Shown piece by piece: positions 1-8,383 of a stretch of DNA of 64,000 bases. The notes under the pieces were generated by a model, which saw only the letters and a program-made list of their open reading frames with translations, was not told the origin of the DNA and made no database searches. The stretch is from Streptomyces zhihengii (GTDB taxonomy: Bacteria; Actinomycetota; Actinomycetes; Streptomycetales; Streptomycetaceae). The stretch is taken from the NCBI RefSeq assembly GCF_016919245.1, contig NZ_JAFEJA010000001.1, positions 4,020,001 to 4,084,000 on the forward strand, written 5' to 3'. The position numbers were made by a program, and so were the translations under genes. Position 1 is the first letter of the stretch, and each line of letters begins with the position of its first letter.

Positions 1-855
1 GACCTTGTCCACGAGTTGCGGCGTGCCCCGCAGGTCGGCGCGCACCCGCCAGATGCCGACGTCCTCCTGGCCCGCGTACAACATGCCGTTCGCCGGGTCG
101 ACCACCATGCCCTCGACCTGCGGCAGTTCACCCGGCTCGCCGCAGGGGCGCCAGGTGGTGCCGTCGGGCAGCCGGAACGAGGACGGCAGGTCCAGGGTGC
201 GGATCTTCCGGTAGGTGACCGTGCCGGCGGGGGTCCCGGTCAGCTCCAGCAGCGCGACACCGGTCCGCTCGCGACGGCTGACGAGGGCGTAGGAGCGGCC
301 GGTGGAGGCGTCGGTCCAGGTGGCGAGCCCGTAGGCGGTGCGCTGTTCGTCGACCTCGGCCTGGTCGGCGGAGAACACCGCGGGCGCGGACGGGTCGGTG
401 ACGTCGACCAGCGGACCGCCGGGGCGGGCCGGGTCGATGCGGTGGACGCGCAGCCGGTCGTGGCCGCGGTCGCTGGTCACGGTGAGGTCCGCGCGCCCCC
501 GGGCCAGCCGGAAGCCGTGCACGAGGTCGACGTTGTTGTACCGGCCGGGCGCGTTGCCGGGTGCCGCGGGCGGCGGCGCGGACAGGGTCTGCACGAGACG
601 GGCCTTCAGGTCGTAGACGCGCAGCCCGCCCTCCTTGGCGGTGGCGATCACCAGACTGCGGGCCGGGTCCGCCGCGTTGCGCCAGATCGCCGGGTCGTCC
701 GCGTCGGCGTTGCCGCCCTCCTCGTCGTCGTGGAGCGTGGCCGTCTCGGCCCGGGCGGTGACGGCGGGCAGCGCGCCCGACGGGGCGGCGTGCGCGGGGG
801 CGACGGCGACGAGCGCCGTCAGGGCCGCGGCGAGCGCGGCTGCACGAGCGGACAC
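1..855 (-). CDS. Secreted beta-propeller phytase (3-phytase), 3' end outside window
   Basis: Predicted exported phytase that would release phosphate from inositol hexakisphosphate outside the cell. Reading the minus strand from the GTG at 855 gives 285 codons running off the left edge. It has a short Sec-type signal peptide (Ala-rich hydrophobic stretch ending around PAHA, residues 5-25). The body looks like a beta-propeller phytase: an acidic HDDEEGGNADADDPAIW segment, then KEGGLRVYDL, RYNNVDLVHGF and TSDRGHDRL, consistent with the calcium and substrate residues of BPP enzymes. A GAGGAG ribosome-binding site lies 5 bases before the GTG. The C-terminal blades are missing because of the window edge. 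Upstream DNA at 970-998 holds PHO-box-like repeats. The family call is confident; the signal cleavage point is inferred. Confidence 0.85.
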   Translation of the reverse strand, partial: MSARAAALAAALTALVAVAPAHAAPSGALPAVTARAETATLHDDEEGGNADADDPAIWRNAADPARSLVIATAKEGGLRVYDLKARLVQTLSAPPPAAPGNAPGRYNNVDLVHGFRLARGRADLTVTSDRGHDRLRVHRIDPARPGGPLVDVTDPSAPAVFSADQAEVDEQRTAYGLATWTDASTGRSYALVSRRERTGVALLELTGTPAGTVTYRKIRTLDLPSSFRLPDGTTWRPCGEPGELPQVEGMVVDPANGMLYAGQEDVGIWRVRADLRGTPQLVDKV

Positions 856-946
856 AAGGGCTCCTCGGTCAGGACGCGGCCCGGCGGCGTCCCGCGGGAG
901 CGCGCCGGATCGCGCGAAGGCGGTCAGCCGCGAGCCTGGGTCCGCG

Positions 947-969
947 CCGTGGACGCCGTGCGTCCACGG
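947..969 (-). terminator. Hairpin after the fadH-padR-small protein operon
   Basis: CCGTGGACGC and GCGTCCACGG pair perfectly around a CGT loop. It lies 55 bases past the stop of the small membrane protein gene at 1025 and before the phytase start, so it is placed to end the leftward operon. There is no clear T-run, as is common for Streptomyces terminators. Confidence 0.5.
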
Positions 970-998
970 GGTGAGCCCCACATGTGCATGCCATGAAC
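970..998 (-). promoter_or_regulatory. PHO-box-like direct repeats upstream of the phytase gene
   Basis: On the minus strand three heptamers recur every 11 bases: GTTCATG (998-992), GCACATG (987-981) and GCTCACC (976-970). Streptomyces PhoP boxes are 11-nt direct repeats with a conserved GTTCACC-like part. The outer two units match well and the middle one poorly. Phosphate control of a phytase would make biological sense. The site is about 115 bases upstream of the start codon, with a hairpin in between. Confidence 0.35.
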
Positions 999-1024
999 GC
1001 CGGGGCGCCGCCCGGCCCTCCGGG

Positions 1025-1210
1025 TCATGCCAGGGCGATGAACAGCCCCAGGGTGGCGAGCGCGGTCAGCGCGCCGTAGAGGGCGAGGGCCACCGAGCGC
1101 GCCTCGGTGGACGGGTCGGTGCCGCCGTCGGCCCGGCGCAGTCCGAGGACGGACCTCACCACGAGGACGAGCGCGGCGGCGCAGCAGACGGCGATGAGTG
1201 AGTCGGTCAC
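1025..1210 (-). CDS. Small two-helix membrane protein
   Basis: A 61-residue protein with two predicted membrane helices (about residues 4-22 and 39-60) joined by a charged loop (RRADGGTDPSTEAR). It starts with GTG 12 bases after the PadR gene stop, so it is probably the last gene of the fadH-padR transcript. No family is recognised. Small hydrophobic proteins next to PadR genes are sometimes transporter-like or regulatory, but nothing here shows a function. Confidence 0.55.
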   Translation of the reverse strand: MTDSLIAVCCAAALVLVVRSVLGLRRADGGTDPSTEARSVALALYGALTALATLGLFIALA

Positions 1211-1222
1211 CCGGCGACCGTC

Positions 1223-1867
1223 TCACGCACCGTCAGACGCCGCATCCGGACGCGTCCGCCCGGATGCCCCGGCGGGCCCGTCCGGTGCCTCGTGCCCGAA
1301 GGCCCCCTCGGCGGCGCCCGGGCCGGCCGCTCCGGCGCCGGTCAGCTCGGCCAGGGTGGCCGTCAGCCAGCCCGTCCAGAAGGACTCCAGCTCGATGCCC
1401 CCGCGCAGCACCACGTGCCGCAGCCGGTCCTGGCGGCTGATCCTGCGCTCGGGCGGGAAGTCGCGGCGCTCGATCTCCCGGTAGTCCGCCAACTGGGCCC
1501 GGTGCAGCTCCAGATGGCGGACGAGCTCGGCCTCGACGTCCCCGCCGCCGACGGCCGCCGCCGCGCGCAGGCGCAGCAGCAGCGGGTCGCGCACCGGCCT
1601 CGGGTCCTCGCTCCGCCCCACCCAGTCCGCCAGTTCGGCGCGGCCCGCGGGCAGGACCTCGTACTCCTTCTTCTGCCCGCGGGTCGGCTGCGGCGACGGC
1701 AGGGCCCGGATGTGGCCGGCCTGCTCCAGCTTGCCCAGCTCCCGGTAGATCTGCTGGTGGGTGGACGACCAGAAGTAGCCGATCGACCGGTCGAAGCGGC
1801 GCGTCAGCTCCAGCCCCGACGAGGGCTTCTCCAGCAGGGCCGTCAGGATCGCGTGCGGCAGGGACAT
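1223..1867 (-). CDS. PadR family transcriptional regulator
   Basis: A 214-residue PadR repressor. The N-terminal winged helix covers about residues 1-85: MSLPHAILTALLEKPSSG, a recognition-helix region with HQQIYRELGKLEQAGHI, and the basic wing TRGQKKEYEVL. A helical C-terminal dimerisation segment follows (about 90-185), then a Gly/Ala-rich tail. It begins 23 bases after the stop of the flavoenzyme gene and is read the same way, so it is likely co-transcribed and may control that operon. A perfect 7-bp inverted repeat at 3985-4004 upstream of the operon is the obvious candidate operator. The ligand is unknown; many PadR proteins sense phenolics or drugs. Confidence 0.88.
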   Translation of the reverse strand: MSLPHAILTALLEKPSSGLELTRRFDRSIGYFWSSTHQQIYRELGKLEQAGHIRALPSPQPTRGQKKEYEVLPAGRAELADWVGRSEDPRPVRDPLLLRLRAAAAVGGGDVEAELVRHLELHRAQLADYREIERRDFPPERRISRQDRLRHVVLRGGIELESFWTGWLTATLAELTGAGAAGPGAAEGAFGHEAPDGPAGASGRTRPDAASDGA

Positions 1868-1890
1868 GGCCGCATCCTAGAGACGCCCGG

Positions 1891-4047
<2,157 letters not shown>

Positions 4048-4063
4048 CTATCAGCCATACGGG

Positions 4064-4078
4064 TGATAATGGTTATCA
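4064..4078. promoter_or_regulatory. 7-1-7 Fur-family (Zur/Fur-type) box-like palindrome
   Basis: TGATAATGGTTATCA is a near-perfect 7-1-7 inverted repeat (only the innermost pair deviates). The layout is that of actinobacterial Zur and general Fur-family operators. It lies 23 bases before the GTG of the Pro-rich surface-protein gene, in an unusually AT-rich stretch. This would suit metal-dependent repression; the assignment rests on motif shape only. Confidence 0.4.
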
Positions 4079-4100
4079 AGCCCCATTCCGGACCTCTACC

Positions 4101-4821
4101 GTGTCGCCCGTGGCGGGATGGCAGCAGGTGAGCGCGCTGGGGATCGTGGCGATTCTCGGAGCACAGGGAGCCGGCATCGGCACCCCGGCGTCCGAGGATG
4201 CCAACGCGTCGGACCGGCAGGAGGTGTCGGCTCCGGCACCCGGAAGTGATCAGGACGCGCCGTCGCGCGCGGACGGAGGCGGTCCGCCGCCGACCGTCTC
4301 GGTGCACGTGACGGTGCCCGGCCTCGCCGGGGTCCACATCTGGGCCACGACCGGCACGGACCACTGCCCTCCGCCGCCGCCCCCGCCGCCCTGCCCGCCC
4401 ACGCCCACGCCCACGCCTCCCCCGCCGCCCAGCCCCCCGCCGACGCCGACACCTCCGCCGCCCGCGCCGACACCGCCGCCGCGGCCCGAGCCGCCGGAGC
4501 CGCTCCCACGCCCACACCCCCGCCGGCCCCGGTGCTGCCCGCGCCGGAGCCTCCCCGCCCGCGCCCGCCCCGCCGCCGCCACCGGCTCCGGCGCCCCCGG
4601 CACCCGAGCCGGAGCCGCCCGCCGAGCCGACGCCCGCACCCGCCCCGCCGCCGGAGCGGGTGGAGGCCGTCGCCATCCACACGTACCGCCCGGCGACCAA
4701 GGGCCCCGAGCCCTCGGGGACGCCGCTCACGGTGCTGATGCTGGTGACGACGACCCCGGCCGTGCTCGCGGCGGCACTGCTGCGCCCGCGCTCGCAGTCC
4801 TCCGCCCGCCGCGGCCGCTGA
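4101..4821 (+). pseudogene. Pro-rich, membrane-anchored surface protein, apparently frame-disrupted
   Basis: The reading frame from GTG 4101 gives a plausible N-terminus (VSPVAGWQQVSALGIVAILG), then TVSVHVTVPGLAGVHIWATTGTDHC and a long Pro/Thr stretch. Around 4500 the sensible frame (APTPTPPPAPVLPAPEPP) shifts by one base, and near 4550 it shifts again. The final frame reads ERVEAVAIHTYRPATKGPEPSGTPLTVLMLVTTTPAVLAAALL plus a basic tail, a typical C-terminal membrane anchor. It stops at TGA 4819-4821, right before a strong hairpin. Both shifts equal single-base losses inside C/G-rich repeats. Either the gene is a recent pseudogene or the assembly has two indels. The operator-like palindrome at 4064 and the terminator argue for a once-functional transcription unit. 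Confidence 0.5.
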
Positions 4822-4824
4822 GCC

Positions 4825-4852
4825 GGTGCCGGCCCGCGCCCGGGCCGGCACC
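4825..4852 (+). terminator. Hairpin terminator after the Pro-rich gene
   Basis: GGTGCCGGCCCG and CGGGCCGGCACC form a perfect 12-bp stem with a CGCC loop. It begins three bases after the TGA at 4819-4821. Its position supports that stop codon as a true gene end. Confidence 0.65.
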
Positions 4853-4982
4853 CCGGGCCGCGTCCGCCGGCCGCACGCGTCTCCCCCCGCTCCACCGGCC
4901 CGCCCCGCCGACCAGCTCGGCGGCGCGCACCGTCCGCACCGCGCACCCCTCACCCGTCCGCACCCCCTCACGGAGTCACCAC

Positions 4983-5771
4983 ATGTCCGACTGGCTCGTC
5001 CTGGCCACCGTGATGGCGGCCGCCTGCGCCGTCGTCCTCGTCGTCACCGTCCTCAGCCAGCGCAGACTCCGCGACGCCGCGGACGGCCCCGAGCCGGCCG
5101 AGTCGCCCCAGACGCCCGACGTGCTCGAGTACATGGTGATGATGGTCGGCGTCGTGTACGCGATCGTGCTCGGTCTCGCCATCGCCGGTGTCTGGGAGGC
5201 CCGCGGGGCCGCCCAGGACGCGGTGCGCACGGAGGCGCAGGCGCTCCACGAGGTCACCCAGCGCGCCCAGGTCTACCCGTCCGACTTCCGGGAGAAGCTG
5301 CGGACCGACATCGACGCCTATGTGACCGAGGTCGTGGTGGACGAGTGGCCGCTGATGATCGAGCGGGAGGAGCTCTCGCCGCGCGGGACGGAACTGCTCG
5401 CCGCGGTCCGCACGGGCGTGGCCGAACGCGCGCCGGTGAACGAGCTGGAGGCCCAGGCGTACCAGCCGATGCTGGACCAGGTGGCCGCCGCCGAGGACGC
5501 GCGCAACGCCCGCGCCGAGGGGGCGGGCGCGACCCTGCCGGGCATCGTGTGGTTCGGCCTGATCGCCGGCGCGGTGATCACCGTCGGGCTGATCTTCACC
5601 ATGCAGATCGGCCGCACCTTCCGGGAACTGCTGCTCGCCGGGCTGTTCAGCGCGCTGATCGCGTTCCTGCTCTTCCTGGTGTGGGACTTCGACGCCCCGT
5701 TCGGGCGGTCGGGCTCCGATTCCGCGGACGCGTTCCGCCAGCTCTTCCCGGGGATCTCGGGCTCGGACTGA
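4983..5771 (+). CDS. DUF4239 membrane protein
   Basis: A 262-residue protein with four predicted membrane helices: MSDWLVLATVMAAACAVVLVVTVL (about 3-24), an EYMVMMVGVVYAIVLGLAIAGVW helix (about 52-74), and two near the C-terminus (about 185-208 and 214-236). A helical soluble segment lies between the second and third. This is the DUF4239 pattern, a family of unknown function related in topology to bestrophin-like channels. The frame is open far upstream without a stop, but the ATG at 4983 is where membrane-protein sequence begins. It is separated from the preceding gene by a terminator hairpin. Confidence 0.82.
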   Translation: MSDWLVLATVMAAACAVVLVVTVLSQRRLRDAADGPEPAESPQTPDVLEYMVMMVGVVYAIVLGLAIAGVWEARGAAQDAVRTEAQALHEVTQRAQVYPSDFREKLRTDIDAYVTEVVVDEWPLMIEREELSPRGTELLAAVRTGVAERAPVNELEAQAYQPMLDQVAAAEDARNARAEGAGATLPGIVWFGLIAGAVITVGLIFTMQIGRTFRELLLAGLFSALIAFLLFLVWDFDAPFGRSGSDSADAFRQLFPGISGSD

Positions 5772-5801
5772 CCGCCGCCCCCTCCCGCACCGCACCCCGT
5801 C

Positions 5802-5827
5802 CGTGGGCCGCCCCGAGGCGGCCCACG
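5802..5827 (+). terminator. Hairpin terminator after the DUF4239 gene
   Basis: CGTGGGCCGCC and GGCGGCCCACG form a perfect 11-bp stem with a CCGA loop, 31 bases after the stop codon. Confidence 0.65.
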
Positions 5828-5914
5828 CGGCGTTGCGGGACCTGCGCGGAGGCGGTCCGGGGCAGGCGTGAACGCCGGCGGAATAGAGAACCGGGGAGCG
5901 TGGTTGAATGGCAT

Positions 5915-5940
5915 AGTTCAAAGTTCAACGACTAGCTCAA
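5915..5940 (+). promoter_or_regulatory. Operator-like AGTTCAA repeats before the monooxygenase/reductase pair
   Basis: AGTTCAA occurs twice in tandem (5915-5921, 5922-5928) and a third copy, AGCTCAA, follows at 5934-5940. The 15-mer AGTTCA-AAG-TTCAAC (5915-5929) matches the element AGTTCA-TTC-TTCAAC upstream of the pirin gene (36984-36998, opposite strand) at 12 of 15 positions. TTCAAC/GTTGAA half sites are typical of MarR-type regulators. The site is 24 bases upstream of the start codon. Confidence 0.45.
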
Positions 5941-5963
5941 GGACTACTGGAGAGGTGACCGCC

Positions 5964-7094
5964 ATGCAGTTCGGCATCTTCACGGTCGGCGACGTCACGA
6001 CCGACCCGACCACCGGCCGCACGCCGAGCGAGCACGAGCGGATCAAGGCCACCCTCGCCATCGCCCGGAAGGCGGAGGAGGTCGGACTGGACGTCTTCGC
6101 GACCGGCGAGCACCACAACCCGCCGTTCGTCCCCTCCTCGCCGACCACGCTGCTCGGCTACCTCGCCGCCCGCACCGACCGGCTGATCCTGTCCACCTCG
6201 ACGACGCTGATCACCACCAACGACCCGGTGAAGATCGCCGAGGACTACGCCTACCTCCAGCACATCGCCGACGGCCGCGTCGACCTGATGATGGGCCGGG
6301 GCAACACCGGACCGGTCTACCCCTGGTTCGGCCAGGACATCCGCCAGGGCATACCGCTGGCCATCGAGAACTACGCGCTCCTCCACAGGCTGTGGAGGGA
6401 GGACGTGGTCGACTGGGAGGGCAAGTTCCGCTCGCCGCTCCAGGGCTTCACGTCCACCCCGCGCCCGCTGGACGGCGTCCCGCCGTTCGTGTGGCACGGC
6501 TCGATCCGGTCCCCCGAGATCGCCGAGCAGGCCGCCTACTACGGTGACGGCTTCTTCCACAACAACATCTTCTGGCCCATGTCCCACACCCGGAAGATGG
6601 TGGACCTCTACCGCAAGCGGTACGCCTTCTACGGGCACGGCAGCCCGGAGCAGGCCATCGTCGGCCTGGGCGGCCAGGTGTTCATGCGCAAGAACTCCCA
6701 GGACGCGGTCCGCGAGTTCCGGCCGTACTTCGACAACGCGCCGGTCTACGGACACGGCCCGTCCCTGGAGGACTTCACCGAGCAGACCCCGCTCACGGTG
6801 GGCTCGCCCGAGCAGGTCATCGAGCGCACCCTCGGCTTCCGCGACGCGGTCGGCGACTACCAGCGCCAGCTCTTCCTGATGGACCACGCGGGGCTGCCGC
6901 TGAAGACCGTGCTCGAACAGCTCGACATCCTCGGCGAGCAGGTCGTCCCCGTCCTGCGCAAGGAGTTCGCGAACCTGCGCCCGGCCGGTGTGCCCGAGTC
7001 GGCACCGCTGCACCCCGCCGTCACCGGCGCCGCGGCCTCCGCCGGCACCGTTCCCGCCGACACCGTTCCCGCCGACACCACGAAGGAGTCGTGA
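5964..7094 (+). CDS. Luciferase-like FMN-dependent monooxygenase (CE1758-type)
   Basis: A 376-residue flavin-dependent monooxygenase of the bacterial luciferase fold. The N-terminus MQFGIFTVGDVTTDPTTG, the TGEHHNPPFVPSSP loop and RVDLMMGRGNTGPVYPW are characteristic. ATG 5964 follows a GAGAGGTGACC ribosome-binding region; the frame is open further upstream but loses similarity there. The last four bases overlap the next gene (GTGA), which encodes a flavin reductase. The pair therefore matches the two-component monooxygenase/reductase duo that PGAP names CE1758/CE1759: the partner supplies reduced FMN and this subunit activates oxygen. The substrate is unknown. Expression is likely controlled through the repeats at 5915-5940. 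Confidence 0.87.
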   Translation: MQFGIFTVGDVTTDPTTGRTPSEHERIKATLAIARKAEEVGLDVFATGEHHNPPFVPSSPTTLLGYLAARTDRLILSTSTTLITTNDPVKIAEDYAYLQHIADGRVDLMMGRGNTGPVYPWFGQDIRQGIPLAIENYALLHRLWREDVVDWEGKFRSPLQGFTSTPRPLDGVPPFVWHGSIRSPEIAEQAAYYGDGFFHNNIFWPMSHTRKMVDLYRKRYAFYGHGSPEQAIVGLGGQVFMRKNSQDAVREFRPYFDNAPVYGHGPSLEDFTEQTPLTVGSPEQVIERTLGFRDAVGDYQRQLFLMDHAGLPLKTVLEQLDILGEQVVPVLRKEFANLRPAGVPESAPLHPAVTGAAASAGTVPADTVPADTTKES

Positions 7095-7714
7095 CCGTGC
7101 AGACCACGCAGAACACCGGAACGCTGAAGCTCGTCGTCGTCTCCGCGGGCCTCGGCGTGCCCTCCTCGACCCGGCTGCTCGCGGACCGGATCACCGAATC
7201 CGTACGCCGCGAACTGGCCGGGACGGGGCGGGAGGCGGACGTCCGCGTCGTGGAGCTGCGCGACCTGGCGGTCGCCATCGCCAACAACTTCGTGACCGGC
7301 TTCCCCGCGCCCGCCCTGGAGGAGGCGCTGGAGGCGGTGACCGAGGCGGACGGCGTCGTCGCGGTGACACCCGTCTTCGCCGCGTCCTACAGCGGCCTGT
7401 TCAAGTCGTTCTTCGACCTCGTCGAGCCCGACGCGCTGACCGGCAAGCCGGTCCTCGTCGCGGCGACCGGCGGCACCGCCCGGCACTCGCTGGTGCTGGA
7501 GCACGCGCTGCGCCCGCTCTTCGCCTATCTGCGGGCGCTGGTCGTGCCGACGGCCGTCTTCGCGGCCTCGGAGGACTGGGGCGGCACGGGCGACGCCCTG
7601 ACCGACACGCTGCCGGACCGCATCGTGCGGGCCGGGCGCGAGCTGGCCGGGCTGATGGCGACCACGGAACGACGCACCCCCGCCGGGCCGAGCCCTGCCG
7701 ACCTGTTTGCGTAG
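7091..7714 (+). CDS. NADPH-dependent FMN reductase partner (CE1759-type)
   Basis: A 207-residue flavodoxin-fold reductase. It begins LKLVVVSAGLGVPSSTRLLADRI (the phosphate-binding loop) and carries VAVTPVFAASYSGLFKSFFDLV, the NADPH-dependent FMN reductase signature region. It starts at a GTG overlapping the stop of the monooxygenase gene, so translation is coupled. Its presumed job is to deliver reduced FMN to that enzyme. A strong hairpin at 7728-7759 closes the unit. Confidence 0.88.
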   Translation: MTVQTTQNTGTLKLVVVSAGLGVPSSTRLLADRITESVRRELAGTGREADVRVVELRDLAVAIANNFVTGFPAPALEEALEAVTEADGVVAVTPVFAASYSGLFKSFFDLVEPDALTGKPVLVAATGGTARHSLVLEHALRPLFAYLRALVVPTAVFAASEDWGGTGDALTDTLPDRIVRAGRELAGLMATTERRTPAGPSPADLFA

Positions 7715-7727
7715 ATTTACGTAGGCT

Positions 7728-7759
7728 TGCGGGCGTGCACGAGCCGGTGCACGCCCGCA
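7728..7759 (+). terminator. Hairpin terminator after the flavin reductase gene
   Basis: A 13-bp perfect stem (TGCGGGCGTGCAC with GTGCACGCCCGCA) around a GAGCCG loop starts 14 bases after the stop at 7714. It precedes the universal stress protein gene by only 18 bases, so it could alternatively be a leader hairpin of that gene. Confidence 0.6.
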
Positions 7760-7777
7760 GTCCACGGAGGTGTCGGC

Positions 7778-8221
7778 ATGGCAGGGACAGGCAGGATCGT
7801 CGTGGGGGTGGACGGTTCGGAACCGTCCGTCACAGCGCTGAGGTGGGCCGTCCGGCAGGCCGGACTGAGCGGCGAGCCCCTGGAGGCCGTCATCAGCTGG
7901 GAGTACCCGGCGGCCGGCTGGGCGGCGATGGTCCCGTCGCTGCCGACCGACTTCGACCCGGAGGAGATGGCCGGGAAGATCCTGGGCGACACCCTGGAAC
8001 AGACGCTCGGCGCCGAGGCGGCCGCGTCGGTGACCCGCAAGGTGCTCATCGGCAACCCGGCCCAGGCGCTGATGGACCGCGCCCAGGGGGCCTCCCTCGT
8101 GGTCGTCGGCGACCGCGGGTACAGCGGCTTCAAGGCGGCGCTGCTCGGCTCGGTCGGCCTGCATCTGTCGCAGCACGCACCCTGCCCCGTGGTGATCGTC
8201 CGCGGCGAGACGGCCCTCTGA
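7778..8221 (+). CDS. Universal stress protein, single UspA domain
   Basis: A 147-residue cytoplasmic UspA-type protein. The N-terminal IVVGVDGSEPS strand and loop and the C-terminal VVVGDRGYSGFKAALLGSVGLHLSQHAPCPVVIV contain the G-x2-G-x(8-9)-G(S) pattern of ATP-binding UspA proteins. ATG 7778 has CACGGAGG a few bases upstream. Single-domain family members usually act as stress or dormancy accessory factors. A hairpin separates it from the upstream flavin genes. Confidence 0.88.
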   Translation: MAGTGRIVVGVDGSEPSVTALRWAVRQAGLSGEPLEAVISWEYPAAGWAAMVPSLPTDFDPEEMAGKILGDTLEQTLGAEAAASVTRKVLIGNPAQALMDRAQGASLVVVGDRGYSGFKAALLGSVGLHLSQHAPCPVVIVRGETAL

Positions 8222-8310
8222 GCGCCGCCGGGCACCGGTACGGGGCTTCTGGCGCACGGGCCCGCCAGGGCCCCTGGCGCCCGGCCCCGCCGCACCCCCG
8301 CCCAGAGCGG

Positions 8311-8343
8311 TTTTCCACAGGTTCGTCCACAGGGTTGTCCACG
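8311..8343 (+). promoter_or_regulatory. Three DnaA-box-like nonamers with 12-bp spacing
   Basis: TTTTCCACA (8311-8319), TCGTCCACA (8323-8331) and TTGTCCACG (8335-8343) recur at exactly 12-bp intervals. The Streptomyces DnaA box is TTGTCCACA, so each unit matches at 7 to 8 of 9 positions. They end 40 bases before the ATPase gene start. They may bind DnaA (regulation or titration) or be a local activator site of similar sequence. Confidence 0.4.
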
Positions 8344-8383
8344 GCCCGGGCGGACTGTCGGTGGTGCCGCCTATCGTTTCGGC

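Noticed and set aside
8311..8343. Chromosomal replication origin
   Set aside because: Only three degenerate DnaA-box-like sites are present, and dnaA, dnaN and the large oriC spacer are absent.
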